A DNA stretch of 64,000 nt from Actinomycetes bacterium (lineage in GTDB: Bacteria > Actinomycetota > Acidimicrobiia > Acidimicrobiales > Acidimicrobiaceae): the NCBI GenBank assembly GCA_021826315.1, contig JAKAZZ010000003.1:1-64000 (forward strand). The letters are read 5' to 3'. The position numbers and the translations under genes are program-made. The notes under the pieces were generated by a model. The model searched no databases and was not told the DNA's origin. It worked only from the letters and a program-made list of their open reading frames with translations. This document shows positions 7,382 to 16,909 of the stretch, piece by piece. Position 1 is the stretch's first letter. Each line of letters begins with the position of its first letter.

Positions 7382-9304
7382 TTATACCAAGTCGTTGTCT
7401 AAAACGTAGTTTCGGAGGTGTTGAGCGATTCCGAATGTATCGATTTCGAGCAACTTGTGTATCGAGTCAACCTTCGCATGCGAGAGGAACTCGATTGGAA
7501 TCCCAAGTTGGATTATCTTCGGAGATGCGCCTTGGATCTTATCGCAGAGGGCGAAGTCAAGGTGCGACCCATAGCCGCCAGGGGCAAAACCATCTTCAAC
7601 AGTCAAGATGTGCTTGTAAGTTGCTAGATAGGAAAGAAGTTCTTCGGGGATCGGCTTGAGGATTTGAGGGTCAATTACAGTTACGTCAATTATCTTTTCG
7701 TTACCAAGGTGGTTAGCGGCATCGAGAGCGAACTCCGCCATCTTCCCGACGGCGACGATGGCAATCGATGAACTTCCGTCTCGTAAAATCTTGCCCTTGA
7801 GTTTTCCGTCGCGCGTAAGTGAAACGCCATCTATCGAGATCGGTCCGGGTGTCTTTGGAAATCGAATCGCCGCGGGAGAGGGTAGCTTGAGTGCCTCTTC
7901 GAGAGAACGTGTCAAATCGCTAGTCGTAGATGGCGCATAAAAGGTCATATTTGGAACCGCCATCATCTCGACGATATCCATGGTTCCATTGTGGCTTGCC
8001 CCGTCATCGCCGGTCACCCCAGCCCTATCGAGGACAAAAAGTACCGGAAGATTGTGTAATGCGACATCGAAGTTGACTTGGTCGTAGGCTCTGTTTATAA
8101 AAGTTGAATAGATTGCTACGACCGGTCGCAATCCGCCCATTGCCATGCCGGCGGCTGAAGTTACTGCGTGACCCTCCGCGATCCCAACGTCGAAGAAGCG
8201 TGTGGGGTAGTTGCTCTGAAAATTTAGCAGTCCCGTAGGGCCTGGCATCGCCGCTGTAATCGCAACGATCTCTTCTCGCTCCGCGCCAATGCGAACGATA
8301 TCCTCGCTGAATGTTTCGGTGAATGACCGTCTTTTGGTTGAGTCGAAGGCGTTGGTTCGTAATTTTAGATCGTGGAGGCATTGGATCTCGTCGAGTATCG
8401 CAGGTTCGTATCCATGTCCTTTTTCGGTCTTTATATGGATGACGATCGCACTATCCCACTCTTTTGCCCCGTTGAAGGCGTAGCGCATCGCCTCGATATC
8501 GTGACCATCAATTGGGCCAGTGTAACGAACCCCAAGTGCCTCAAAAAAGACTCTAGGTTCGATAGCCTCGCGAAGCGCAGTCGTAACTCCAATAATCCCT
8601 GTGGAGGCGAGTGTTCCAACCTTAGGCATCTCGTGAAGGATGTGACGAATTCTCTCTCTTGCTTGCATATATGCAGGGTTTAATCGGATTTTTGTGAGCG
8701 ACGACGATAGGCGTGAGATCGTAGGCGCATATGAACGGCCGTTGTCATTCCAGACGATTATGACTTTTTTGTCGGAGTGGCCGAGATTATTTAGTGCTTC
8801 ATATGCAAGTCCGCCGGTTAGGGCGCCATCGCCAACTACGGCGACTACGTATCGTTCACCGTCGTTACTCGTTTGAAATTCAGTCGTTCCTACGTATGGG
8901 CCACGCTTGAGTTCAAGGGAGGTAGCTAATCCGTAGGCGTAACTTAGCGCAGTCGATGCGTGAGAATTTTCGATCCAGTCGTGCTCGGATTCGCGCCTCG
9001 ATGGATACCCCGAAAGCCCGCCCTCCTGACGAAGGGAGTCAAATAGGTTCTTGCGCCCCGTTAGTATCTTGTGGACGTACGCTTGGTGGCCGGTGTCGAA
9101 TAAAAGTATGTCCTTTGGTGACTTGAAGGACAGATGAAGGGCGAGGGTCATCTCGACTGCTCCAAGGTTGGAACCTAGGTGACCGCCGGTAAGGCTTACA
9201 TGGTCCACTATGAATTCACGTATTTCGGTAGAAAGTTGATCCAGTTCACTATCGCTTAGCGTGCGCAGGTCGTCCGGTGAGTTCACCTTGTCAAGAATGG
9301 ACAT
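7382..9304 (-). CDS. dxs: 1-deoxy-D-xylulose-5-phosphate synthase
   Basis: Dxs condenses pyruvate and glyceraldehyde-3-phosphate, the first step of the MEP isoprenoid pathway, using thiamine diphosphate and Mg2+. In the 640-residue protein the TPP/Mg motif starts with GDG at 158-160 and closes with NDN at 186-188. H42 (GGHLGSNLG) and H73 (DTGHQ) are at the expected places, GKGY-like HGYEPA follows in the middle, and the second domain has the glutamate motif DVGIAEGH. Length matches the family. It probably feeds the nearby carotenoid genes (crtE at 18480-19553). It is transcribed alone on the minus strand; the 234 bp upstream show no riboswitch that I can recognise. Confidence 0.93.
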   Translation of the reverse strand: MSILDKVNSPDDLRTLSDSELDQLSTEIREFIVDHVSLTGGHLGSNLGAVEMTLALHLSFKSPKDILLFDTGHQAYVHKILTGRKNLFDSLRQEGGLSGYPSRRESEHDWIENSHASTALSYAYGLATSLELKRGPYVGTTEFQTSNDGERYVVAVVGDGALTGGLAYEALNNLGHSDKKVIIVWNDNGRSYAPTISRLSSSLTKIRLNPAYMQARERIRHILHEMPKVGTLASTGIIGVTTALREAIEPRVFFEALGVRYTGPIDGHDIEAMRYAFNGAKEWDSAIVIHIKTEKGHGYEPAILDEIQCLHDLKLRTNAFDSTKRRSFTETFSEDIVRIGAEREEIVAITAAMPGPTGLLNFQSNYPTRFFDVGIAEGHAVTSAAGMAMGGLRPVVAIYSTFINRAYDQVNFDVALHNLPVLFVLDRAGVTGDDGASHNGTMDIVEMMAVPNMTFYAPSTTSDLTRSLEEALKLPSPAAIRFPKTPGPISIDGVSLTRDGKLKGKILRDGSSSIAIVAVGKMAEFALDAANHLGNEKIIDVTVIDPQILKPIPEELLSYLATYKHILTVEDGFAPGGYGSHLDFALCDKIQGASPKIIQLGIPIEFLSHAKVDSIHKLLEIDTFGIAQHLRNYVLDNDLV

Positions 9305-9538
9305 TAATCTTCTCCGTACACTTTGCGAGCTTCTGACTGGATCATCGTATGGTTTTCGCTCCCGTAACTACTACGGCGATTCGCACCTGATCCGAGATCG
9401 TCCTCTTTTATTACGTGGCAGACCCAGCGTTTATTTCGTGAAATACGACCACGTACTTATTTGAACCGCTCTAAGAAGTTTACTACGCATATTGCGACCG
9501 TAGGGACTACCTATCAGGTGCGTTTTGGACGCGCTCCC

Positions 9539-11233
9539 CTAAAACCTTATGGAAATAGCCTTTTGTCTGCTCGTTTTGAGGTTTATGAGGCCTCCACTTT
9601 GGTTGATAATTATTCCTGCCGGTGGTAGTAACTGGCGTGCAAAGTGAATGGGAAGAGTCCCATATTGTCCGTTTGCTGAAGACGTCACTTCAAATAGGTG
9701 TGGATAAACGGCTATCGTCGTATGGTTGTCGCAACCCACGACACGATAGATGCGGAATCGCCCAACTGTCTTCGTCGCCTTTAGGTAGTTGGTACCATTT
9801 GCTACCAATGACGCTTCATATTGGGACGAATAGTCATATGGTCCAGGGGGAAGTACCACAGCCGCTAGGTCATGTGCGCAAAGCCAGCTCTTGTAGTCGG
9901 CCGAGAAAACGCGATTTGAACTATAAAAAAGGGCGTTATCTGGTTGATCGCTCTGCCGAAACCATCCTCGCGCCAATGGAACCTCAAACTTTGGGAGAAA
10001 GTATGCACCTTCATGTAACGCGGTGTCGACGTATTCAATGCGCTGTTGGCCAAATTCCTGGTGCAGTTGCAATGCAAGGTGGGTCCAATTTGCGGACTGT
10101 TCGAGATACGTGGCGGTGGGATCCGTTAGAGGCTCGCTTGTAAAAGAGCCAAACCAAAACAAACTCGCTATTGCCATGACTAAGGCGGTTGCCCTAATCG
10201 GCCAAGTTAGCCGATCCATTGATCGATTGGAGTCGGCGCCCTGATCGTCAATTTGATCTTGTTTTCCCACCGTGGCGATTCTTGCCCGTGAGGGGAAGAA
10301 GACCAAAGCTGCTGTAATCGTTGGCGATAATTCGCCGATTCGGGCGATATTTCCTCCGAGCGATGAGTGAACTAGCGCGAAGTTAGCGACTGCCCCTGCA
10401 AAGTAGATCAGCGCTGCTACGGCGACTGTTTGTCGCTCTGACTTCCAAGCGAAGAGTCCGATGAGGGCGAGGAATGCCGAGAGCTCAAGTAGATCAGAGA
10501 GGTAAAAGGGGTAACTTCCCTTGGGGAATAGGTTCCTAGTTGTCACTATCTCAGCTAGTGCAACAACAAAGAGCGGTGCCAGGAAAAGCGCCTCGTACTT
10601 CGCTACAGCCCTGAAGGTATGGCTTCGAGCTTTCAAACGAGTAATCCCGATAGCGAGAGCCAGGGTACCAACCCAAAGAGTGGCGATAATTGAGAAGAGG
10701 GCTCCTAAAAGTACACCGAAGGTGTAGGTCGCAAAAGTTCTCCTTCGATAGAGCAAAATTGTTGCAAGCGTGAAGAACGGGAGTGAAGTTAGGAAGGGAT
10801 ACGCGCCGGTGAGCATCAACCCCGCCAGGTTGAGAGAGCATATCGCTACAAATCCATATCTCTTTGCCATTTCGCGAGTTGAGAATTGGATCTTTGTCTC
10901 GGACTTGCTTGGGTTGGCTATCCACCATGATAGGAGTGCTGACGTAGTAGATATGGCAATAATGGGAGGGGTATACACGTTAGTCAGAGCGGCGATGGGG
11001 TAGTAGGCGATGCTATAGCCGACGAACTCGACTTTGCCGAAGTACCACCATGGGTCATACGGAGCGAGATCGTTGGTTGATTTGAACAGTTCGACGAGAT
11101 GGAGGTGGGCTGCGGTGTCGTTACCGAAGGGTACAAAAAAAGTAATGATCATCGATGCCAAAAGCGTCACGATGAATGCTACGAGAGGTAGCTTCGATCC
11201 TTCGATCCAGGTTCTCCCGTTGTGATGCTTCAA
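9539..11233 (-). CDS. Polytopic membrane protein, GT-C-like
   Basis: The 564-residue protein has one N-terminal helix, an extracytoplasmic loop with GNDTAAHLHLVELFKS (about residues 37-52), about nine further hydrophobic segments, and a soluble C-terminal third. An acidic residue in the first loop followed by His and an aromatic-rich DPWWYFG stretch resembles lipid-linked-sugar GT-C transferases and the membrane PTPS-related proteins. That suggests a glycosyltransferase of cell-envelope assembly, but substrate and catalysis are not shown. It lies upstream of, and divergent from, the lycopene cyclase genes with about 130 bp between. A weakly conserved membrane protein with no enzymatic function remains possible. 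Confidence 0.6.
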   Translation of the reverse strand: MKHHNGRTWIEGSKLPLVAFIVTLLASMIITFFVPFGNDTAAHLHLVELFKSTNDLAPYDPWWYFGKVEFVGYSIAYYPIAALTNVYTPPIIAISTTSALLSWWIANPSKSETKIQFSTREMAKRYGFVAICSLNLAGLMLTGAYPFLTSLPFFTLATILLYRRRTFATYTFGVLLGALFSIIATLWVGTLALAIGITRLKARSHTFRAVAKYEALFLAPLFVVALAEIVTTRNLFPKGSYPFYLSDLLELSAFLALIGLFAWKSERQTVAVAALIYFAGAVANFALVHSSLGGNIARIGELSPTITAALVFFPSRARIATVGKQDQIDDQGADSNRSMDRLTWPIRATALVMAIASLFWFGSFTSEPLTDPTATYLEQSANWTHLALQLHQEFGQQRIEYVDTALHEGAYFLPKFEVPLARGWFRQSDQPDNALFYSSNRVFSADYKSWLCAHDLAAVVLPPGPYDYSSQYEASLVANGTNYLKATKTVGRFRIYRVVGCDNHTTIAVYPHLFEVTSSANGQYGTLPIHFARQLLPPAGIIINQSGGLINLKTSRQKAISIRF

Positions 11234-11362
11234 ATTTGTCTCGCAGAATGTTAGTTGAGCGGACAGCTACAAGCAGTTTTATGAAATGTCAGTCTGGGCG
11301 GCTACTGTCCAATAACAAACTATCTTCAACGGATTGAATTACGCACTAAAGCGGAGACGATA

Positions 11363-11689
11363 TTGACTCAATACACGTATCTAATTCTGATGGCACTGTG
11401 CTTGGTGCTGACTCTCCCACTCGAGTTTGTCTTTCGTGCCAGAGTTTATCGAAGACCGCTTGCGCTTATTTCGGCAGTTGCGATTACAGCAGTTGTCTTT
11501 TCCGGTTTCGATCTTTTGTCAATTGTCTGGGGTTGGTGGAGCTATTCGCCAAAGTACACAACCGGAGTAGATCTCTTTGGTCGCCTACCGATAGAAGAGG
11601 TCGTCTTTTTCGTAGCGATTCCAATATGTTCACTTTTGACTCTTGAAGCCGTTAGATCGATGCTTAATCGACGACAAAAGGGGGTCTAG
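11363..11689 (+). CDS. crtYc: Lycopene cyclase subunit, CrtYc type
   Basis: This 108-residue protein has three hydrophobic helices and the lycopene-cyclase-domain motif LPIEEVVFF at about residues 74-82. It is one half of the heterodimeric lycopene cyclase of actinobacteria, fused in archaea and fungi, which closes the ends of linear carotenoids. The start is a TTG at 11363 preceded by GGAG at 11352-11355. The stop is 6 nt before the CrtYd gene, so both halves are made together. Whether the pair makes beta or epsilon rings cannot be read, but the CrtZ gene downstream favours beta rings. Confidence 0.9.
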   Translation: MTQYTYLILMALCLVLTLPLEFVFRARVYRRPLALISAVAITAVVFSGFDLLSIVWGWWSYSPKYTTGVDLFGRLPIEEVVFFVAIPICSLLTLEAVRSMLNRRQKGV

Positions 11690-11695
11690 GCCATA

Positions 11696-12013
11696 ATGCA
11701 CGCCTATACCGTTGGTTCAATACTTGCAGCTCTTTTTGCGATATTTCTTGAGTTCCGCTTAGATAGGGGAAAGCTCTATCGTGATTTGAGCTTTTGGATA
11801 TCGCTGGCGATAATTTTCTTCTTTCAAATATTGGTCGATGGGTACCTGACAAAGTTGTCTTCGCCGGTAGTGATCTATTCGAACCATCACTTTTCGGGGT
11901 TTAGATTTCCATTCTCAATACCGATAGAGGACTTTATCTACGGCTTTGCAATGATTCAGTTGACGATGACCATTTGGAATAGACTTCAGGAAAGATCCTC
12001 TGCCAAAGCGTGA
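11696..12013 (+). CDS. crtYd: Lycopene cyclase subunit, CrtYd type
   Basis: The 105-residue membrane protein is the second half of the heterodimeric lycopene cyclase. It carries IPIEDFIYGF (about residues 76-85), the counterpart of the PIEE motif of CrtYc, and three predicted helices. It is needed together with CrtYc for cyclisation. The ATG at 11696 overlaps no other gene and lies 6 nt after the CrtYc stop; crtZ follows about 110 bp later on the same strand. The three genes form a small late-carotenoid operon separated from crtE-crtI-crtB by about 4 kb. Confidence 0.9.
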   Translation: MHAYTVGSILAALFAIFLEFRLDRGKLYRDLSFWISLAIIFFFQILVDGYLTKLSSPVVIYSNHHFSGFRFPFSIPIEDFIYGFAMIQLTMTIWNRLQERSSAKA

Positions 12014-12125
12014 TCTATGGACTTACCTGCTATCGAATCTCTTGGTGGGACCAAATGTTCTCCATAGTAACGACTCTGAAGTAAGCTTTATGAGGAACGC
12101 CTCAACTATGAGGAGGAGTGGACAT

Positions 12126-12638
12126 ATGAAATTTCTATTGATAGTTGCCACATTTTTCGTTATGGAACCCGTTGCGTACCTTGCACACCGGCTTATTATG
12201 CATGGGGTCGGATGGGCGCTTCACAGAAGCCACCATTCTGTGACTTTGAAGAAGATCGAAGCTAACGATGCTTACCCCGTAATGTTCGCCTCTGCAACGA
12301 TAATTGCTATGGCGATCGGAACTAGTAATGGAAACCTGTCCTTCCTTCTCTATGTAGGTATCGGCATAACGGCCTATGGCTTCGTCTACAGCTTCATTCA
12401 CGACGTCTATATCCACGGCAGGTTCTTTACGGTTCCCAAAATGGCGCTGCTAGAGCGTTTGAAGTTTGCCCACCAGATCCATCACCTCTATGGCAAAGAG
12501 CCATTTGGCATGCTCTTCCCCGTAGTACCAAAGAGCGTGAGAGAAAAGGCTCTAGTGGTCCTAACTGCTAACAGAGCAATGGGATACGACGAACTCATAC
12601 CGGGATGGTCTGCTAAAGGAAGCTACCAAGAGGTTTGA
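12126..12638 (+). CDS. crtZ: Beta-carotene hydroxylase, CrtZ type
   Basis: The 170-residue product is a di-iron membrane hydroxylase of the CrtZ/fatty-acid-hydroxylase superfamily that adds 3-hydroxyls to beta rings, giving cryptoxanthin and zeaxanthin. The histidine ligands are clear in order: HRLIMH, HRSHH, HDVYIHGR and HQIHHLYG. The start is placed at ATG 12126 because AGGAGGAG (12111-12118) stands 7 nt upstream; the frame is open further 5' to a GTG-like region near 12042, but that extension has no motif. It lies behind crtYc-crtYd and completes a path to zeaxanthin-type pigments together with the crtE-crtI-crtB operon downstream. Confidence 0.9.
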   Translation: MKFLLIVATFFVMEPVAYLAHRLIMHGVGWALHRSHHSVTLKKIEANDAYPVMFASATIIAMAIGTSNGNLSFLLYVGIGITAYGFVYSFIHDVYIHGRFFTVPKMALLERLKFAHQIHHLYGKEPFGMLFPVVPKSVREKALVVLTANRAMGYDELIPGWSAKGSYQEV

Positions 12639-13016
12639 AGTAAAAAGTCGTTTGCACCACTTTTTGCCCTGAGCGTGGAAGCGCGTCTTCTAACTCACCG
12701 CCAACGCTTATTCGTCTCTCCTCGACTGCGGGTGTTATCTTCCTTGATCTCTGAAGCTCCTCAGGATCGCCCTGTGTGCTCAATTATGTCCTCGGATTCG
12801 AGAGAGATCAAGGCTGCTAGTCAGTACTTTGCAGGATTTCTCTCGCTTGAAATTCCACTATTTGAAGTCTTATCTAGGCCGTGGTAATCTCCTTGAAATA
12901 CCGTGCCCCCCTTGTTTCTGCCATAAGCGACGCTTTAAGGGTGATAGTGGTGCCGCTACCTACTGATGCGAAATTCGCGCCTCGCGGACCTTCCTTTTGC
13001 CATATAGGATTTGCCT
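12639..13016. other. Intergenic stretch without a supported gene
   Basis: A 70-codon plus frame (12675-12887) exists but has a GTG start without ribosome binding site and no recognisable motif; I do not call it a gene. GGAGG-like sequences or a T-rich terminator after crtZ are not obvious. The stretch ends with the binding site AGGA (13006-13009) of the next gene. Confidence 0.4.
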
Positions 13017-13451
13017 ATGAGTGAGCCACGGCGAGTTTTGATCGACTGGGACTACGGTGCTAGTGGTATCTGGAGGTGCAGGACGCGCGAGGAGATGGAT
13101 GCGCCCGCACCTCAAGGAGGACGATGGTCTGGTAAACCTCCCGCGAATTTGGATACTTTGCGCTTACGCCCTTGGAGTGACTTGCTGAGTGAACCACTCC
13201 TTGATGCTTTGAAATCTTGGAATATATCGTGCGAGTCCGCCGATCGGAATGGAGATAGGGACCAAGCCATAATTGAAGATGAGGGGCGAGATCTAGCGCT
13301 TTTGGTTCAGAAAGAGTTGGGAGTTGGAAATTGGGAGGTGCTTTATGTCTATCAACGTCGTGTCCACCGAGTCGATCCGATCGGTAGCTGGCCGATTGAA
13401 ACGTGGAAACAGGATCTCCTTGGCTACGCACCGCCCGGTCCAATGAGATAA
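13017..13451 (+). CDS. Hypothetical protein, unknown family
   Basis: The 144-residue protein is not recognised. It is soluble, rich in Trp and Arg, with the opening SEPRRVLIDWDYGASGIW, a Pro/Gly linker (PAPQGGRWSGKPP) near residue 40, and a C-terminal helical/strand part ending in WKQDLLGYAPPGPMR. ATG 13017 is preferred over a TTG two codons upstream because AGGA lies 7 nt before it. Codon composition matches neighbouring chromosomal genes, and the stop is followed by an ordinary spacer. It stands alone between crtZ and a Pr6Pr membrane protein; no functional link is evident. Confidence 0.65.
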   Translation: MSEPRRVLIDWDYGASGIWRCRTREEMDAPAPQGGRWSGKPPANLDTLRLRPWSDLLSEPLLDALKSWNISCESADRNGDRDQAIIEDEGRDLALLVQKELGVGNWEVLYVYQRRVHRVDPIGSWPIETWKQDLLGYAPPGPMR

Positions 13452-13704
13452 CAACGCTTTGAAATGCCGTATCTACTTTGAGCGATTTTGATTTAGCCAA
13501 TTCATGCGTTAACTAATTTGAAGTAGAAGTCGAAAAATAAGCCACACTTCGAGCGATCACATTTGACGCAAAGGTGCTTAGTTTGTATGCTCATTCGATC
13601 TCGACGTGCGAAATGTACAAAGAGTGCCCTGCAAGCTACCTTGAATGGTTCCGCCAACGGCGAAGAGTTCTCGATGCATCCCGCAGCATGGCTATATTTG
13701 TTGT

Positions 13705-14334
13705 GTGACCAGTAAGCGAATCGTCATATCCATAGCTCGCATTGCCCTCAGTTTGGCAATTTTGCTCGTATTTATTTTTCGGATGTATGTAATCGTCACG
13801 AAAAATCAAGCGATTGTTGATACCCTGAGCTACTTTACCTACGAGAGCAACCTATTTGCGGCGGCGGTCTTTGGTCTATTGGGGTTTAGAGCGATCAAAG
13901 GGCGCCCAATCGCTAACCTTCAGGGGTATAGGGGAGCGGCAACCGCATATCTTCTGATAACTGGAATAATCTTCAATCTGCTCTTGAATGCCCCTGCACA
14001 CGGTATCTCCGACATTCTTGTAAACGTCCTTTACCACCATATCGCGCCACTCTATGTTGCGATTGATTTTGTTGTCGATACTCCAAAGCCAGCAATCTCC
14101 TACAGGAGAGCGTTGCTGTGGGTCGTTTACCCAATTGCATATATGGCCTACACATTTATTCGTGGCGCAATCACCAACTGGTACCCCTACCCCTTCTTTG
14201 ACGCGGCCCATCACAGCGTTGCGACAATTTCCACGAACGTAGTCGGCCTTATTATTTTCGGCCTCATTTTGTTTTTTATCTTGTCTCAATTATCAAAGAG
14301 GGTTCCGTCCTTCTTTGCAACATCGGTGGGTTAG
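13705..14334 (+). CDS. Pr6Pr-family integral membrane protein
   Basis: The 209-residue product has six hydrophobic segments and the patterns FTYESNLF (after helix 1), HHIAPLYVAIDF (helix 3-4) and YPIAYMAYTFIRG with WYPYPFFD, which are typical of the bacterial Pr6Pr/FAR-17a-like membrane proteins. Function in bacteria is unknown; related eukaryotic proteins include hydrolases of fatty-acid esters. The start is placed at GTG 13705 rather than the upstream GTG-like codon at 13645, because the extra residues are hydrophilic and a TATATT box (13693-13698) lies 6 nt before GTG 13705, suggesting a leaderless transcript. It is monocistronic, followed by rmuC after 176 bp. Confidence 0.75.
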   Translation: MTSKRIVISIARIALSLAILLVFIFRMYVIVTKNQAIVDTLSYFTYESNLFAAAVFGLLGFRAIKGRPIANLQGYRGAATAYLLITGIIFNLLLNAPAHGISDILVNVLYHHIAPLYVAIDFVVDTPKPAISYRRALLWVVYPIAYMAYTFIRGAITNWYPYPFFDAAHHSVATISTNVVGLIIFGLILFFILSQLSKRVPSFFATSVG

Positions 14335-14510
14335 GGCTGCACCCTTGTTGAATTATTGTGGTGGCTGATGGACAGGATGACTTTTCCTTATCAACCTTTC
14401 TGACTTGCGGTAGGGGTTGTTTTTTGTAATGGAAAGTGTTTGCTGTCCTCTTCAAAAAAAGTGCTATGGACTAACATGCGATAGGTAGCCACTGTGAGAG
14501 AGATTGTGTC

Positions 14511-16016
14511 ATGAACACCTCGTTTGTAATCGGCGTAAGCCTCCTGGACTTAATAGTTCTGCTTGTAGTCGTAGCCTTGATTCTGCGTAGCGGAAAGTCC
14601 AGCGGAGTCGCAGCACTCGTAAAGCGCGAGGTAGGGCAATTAGGAAGTTCTCAAGAGCGATTGGAGAGGACTCTGAGAGCTGACAGTGCCCAGGGGCGTG
14701 AAGAGTCGAATAGCGCATCGAAGGCGACCCGCGAAGAGGTAAGCGCGTTATTTAGGAATTTGAGTAACGACGTGAAGGAGACCTTGCTGCGATCTCACGA
14801 CGAGCAAATGGAGCTACTTGCGGAGATTAATCGAGAGTTCTCCGAAGACTTTGACAAGGTGAATCGTTCGCTACTCGATAACTTTGAGCTATTTAGGGGC
14901 GAAGTTAGCACTTCAATGTCGGCAAATCAAAAGTCGGTGCTATCTGGAATCAGCGAGATGTCGCTCCAACATAAGAATCTCCTGGACTCATTTTCAAAGC
15001 AGTTAGAGGGCCTCACTGGTGTAAACCAAGAGATGTTGAAAGAGATCCGGGAGACTCTTGAAACTCGGTTGAGCAGGCTCCAAGAGGACAATGGCCGCCG
15101 CCTGGAAGAGATGAGAGTGACCGTCGACGAAAAGCTGCAGTCGACTTTGGAGCAGAGGTTAGGAGAGTCATTCAAGCAAGTTAGTGATCGCCTTGAACAA
15201 GTCCATAAAGGATTGGGTGAAATGGCCTCGCTCGCCTCTGGCGTAGGTGACCTGAAACGGGTCTTGAGCAATGTAAAGACCCGCGGAACAATGGGAGAGG
15301 TCCAACTCGAAACGATGCTCGAACAGATTCTTGCTCCATCTCAATACCAAAGGAGCGTACAAGTCAAGAAAAACAGTGGTGAGAGGGTCGACTTTGGAAT
15401 CAAGCTACCCGGTAAAGACGATGGCGGTGACGTTGTTTGGCTGCCTATTGACTCGAAGTTTCCGCTTGAGGACTATCAAAGACTTGTAGATGCACAAGAG
15501 GTCGGCGATATTGATCTGGTAAATGTCGCTTCGCGACAGTTGGAGATAGCAATCCGAGCCCAGGCAAAAAACATCTCGGAGAAGTACATAAACCCTCCAT
15601 CTACGACTGACTTCGCGATTATGTTCGTTCCAATTGAGGGTCTCTTCGCTGAAGTTCTTCGCCGCCCTGGCCTATGGGACCAATTGCAGCGAGATAGCAA
15701 AGTGATTGTCACTGGTCCAACGACGATCCTGGCGATCTTGAATAGTCTTCAGATGGGTTTTAGGACGATAGCAATCGAGAAACGATCTAGTGAAGTTTGG
15801 AAGCTACTTGGCGCGGTGAAGAATGAGTTCGAGAAGTTCGGTGGACTCCTCGATAAGACGCAGAAGAAGCTAGAAGAGGCGAGCAATAACATAAGTGCTG
15901 CCTCCGTTCGCACCAGAGCTATCGAGCGCCGTCTACGTGACGTTCAGGAAGTCCCATCTGAAGGAGTGCTTGAATTTCCCGACGATCTTTCGAGCATCGA
16001 AGGTCCAGACGAGTAA
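14511..16016 (+). CDS. rmuC: DNA recombination protein RmuC family
   Basis: RmuC is a membrane-anchored protein of the PD-(D/E)xK nuclease-like group that limits rearrangements at inverted repeats. The 501-residue protein has one N-terminal helix (about 5-24), a long coiled coil (about 35-250), and the RmuC domain (about 255-460). That domain shows GTMGEVQLETMLEQIL, then RVDFGIKLPG and WLPIDSKFPLEDY, all family landmarks. A charged acidic tail follows. The start ATG at 14511 agrees with the membrane anchor. It is transcribed alone and converges with crtB, 30 bp away. Confidence 0.9.
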   Translation: MNTSFVIGVSLLDLIVLLVVVALILRSGKSSGVAALVKREVGQLGSSQERLERTLRADSAQGREESNSASKATREEVSALFRNLSNDVKETLLRSHDEQMELLAEINREFSEDFDKVNRSLLDNFELFRGEVSTSMSANQKSVLSGISEMSLQHKNLLDSFSKQLEGLTGVNQEMLKEIRETLETRLSRLQEDNGRRLEEMRVTVDEKLQSTLEQRLGESFKQVSDRLEQVHKGLGEMASLASGVGDLKRVLSNVKTRGTMGEVQLETMLEQILAPSQYQRSVQVKKNSGERVDFGIKLPGKDDGGDVVWLPIDSKFPLEDYQRLVDAQEVGDIDLVNVASRQLEIAIRAQAKNISEKYINPPSTTDFAIMFVPIEGLFAEVLRRPGLWDQLQRDSKVIVTGPTTILAILNSLQMGFRTIAIEKRSSEVWKLLGAVKNEFEKFGGLLDKTQKKLEEASNNISAASVRTRAIERRLRDVQEVPSEGVLEFPDDLSSIEGPDE

Positions 16017-16046
16017 CGCCGAGAAGGATGATATCTGTAGCTCGAG

Positions 16047-16907
16047 CTAGAGAATAACGGTACGGGCAGCGGTCTTCAACTTGCGGTACATCGATACAGT
16101 CGCTCGATGTCCAAATATCTGATAGTCATTCTTTTTGACCTCTTCCAAAATTCCTGAATAGAGATCGCGGGCGGCTTGAACGCAGGCGCTCGATCGAGGA
16201 GGTAGATACTTGTCTCCCTCGATTGAGGCGGCATAGTGCTCGCTGGCTCTCTCGATTTCTAACGATACAAGATCCTTGACCTTATCGGTGTTCTTACAAA
16301 GTTCCAAATCTTTGAGAGCACCGAACTTTTCGATGTCTGCAAGAGGAAGGTAGATTCTGCCCCTCTTCAAATCCTCCTCTACATCTCTGATGAAATTGGT
16401 GAGCTGAAAGGCGAAACCTAACTGGCGGGCTGGCTCTCGTGCATACTTAGAGGACGGCTCGAGTACCGGTAGTGTCATCTCGCCGATTACCGCAGCGGAT
16501 CCTTCCATGTAGACAAGTAGTTCGTCATAGGTTTCGTAACGAGTCTTTGAAAAGTCCATCTCCATCGAGCGCAAGAACTTGTCAAAGAGTTCGATGTCGA
16601 TGTCAAAGAGCTTTACGGTGTTTACAACGGCGCGCAGAATTGGATCGTCCGATTGCCCGCCCTTGAGGTCTCTGTAAAAGTCGTCTCCGAATTTCTTTAG
16701 CCGTTCTTTGCGGGATGCTAGATCGCTCGGGTCGAAGTCGTCGACGATATCATCGGCGTAGCGGCAGAAGGCATAGAGTGAGTGAATGTACTTGCGACTC
16801 GCCTTCGGTAGGAGATAGGTCGAGTAGTAGTACGACTTTCCGAACTGTTTATTCAGACCCTTGCAGCGCTCATAAGAGAGCGCTAAAGCCTCATTTTCCT
16901 CTTGCAT
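16047..16907 (-). CDS. crtB: Phytoene synthase
   Basis: The 286-residue enzyme joins two GGPP molecules head to head to make phytoene. It has the first aspartate-rich motif DDIVDD at residues 52-57 and the second, QLTNFIRDVEEDLKRGR, starting near 168, with YLP just after, as in CrtB and squalene synthases. C15-type squalene synthase activity is excluded only by context: crtI ends 2 nt upstream and crtE precedes it in the same operon. Length is standard. It is the last gene of the minus-strand crtE-crtI-crtB operon. Confidence 0.92.
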   Translation of the reverse strand: MQEENEALALSYERCKGLNKQFGKSYYYSTYLLPKASRKYIHSLYAFCRYADDIVDDFDPSDLASRKERLKKFGDDFYRDLKGGQSDDPILRAVVNTVKLFDIDIELFDKFLRSMEMDFSKTRYETYDELLVYMEGSAAVIGEMTLPVLEPSSKYAREPARQLGFAFQLTNFIRDVEEDLKRGRIYLPLADIEKFGALKDLELCKNTDKVKDLVSLEIERASEHYAASIEGDKYLPPRSSACVQAARDLYSGILEEVKKNDYQIFGHRATVSMYRKLKTAARTVIL

Positions 16908-16909
16908 AG

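Noticed and set aside
12675..12887. 70-codon plus frame after crtZ
   Set aside because: No ribosome site before the GTG, no family pattern, and the composition does not differ from plain spacer.
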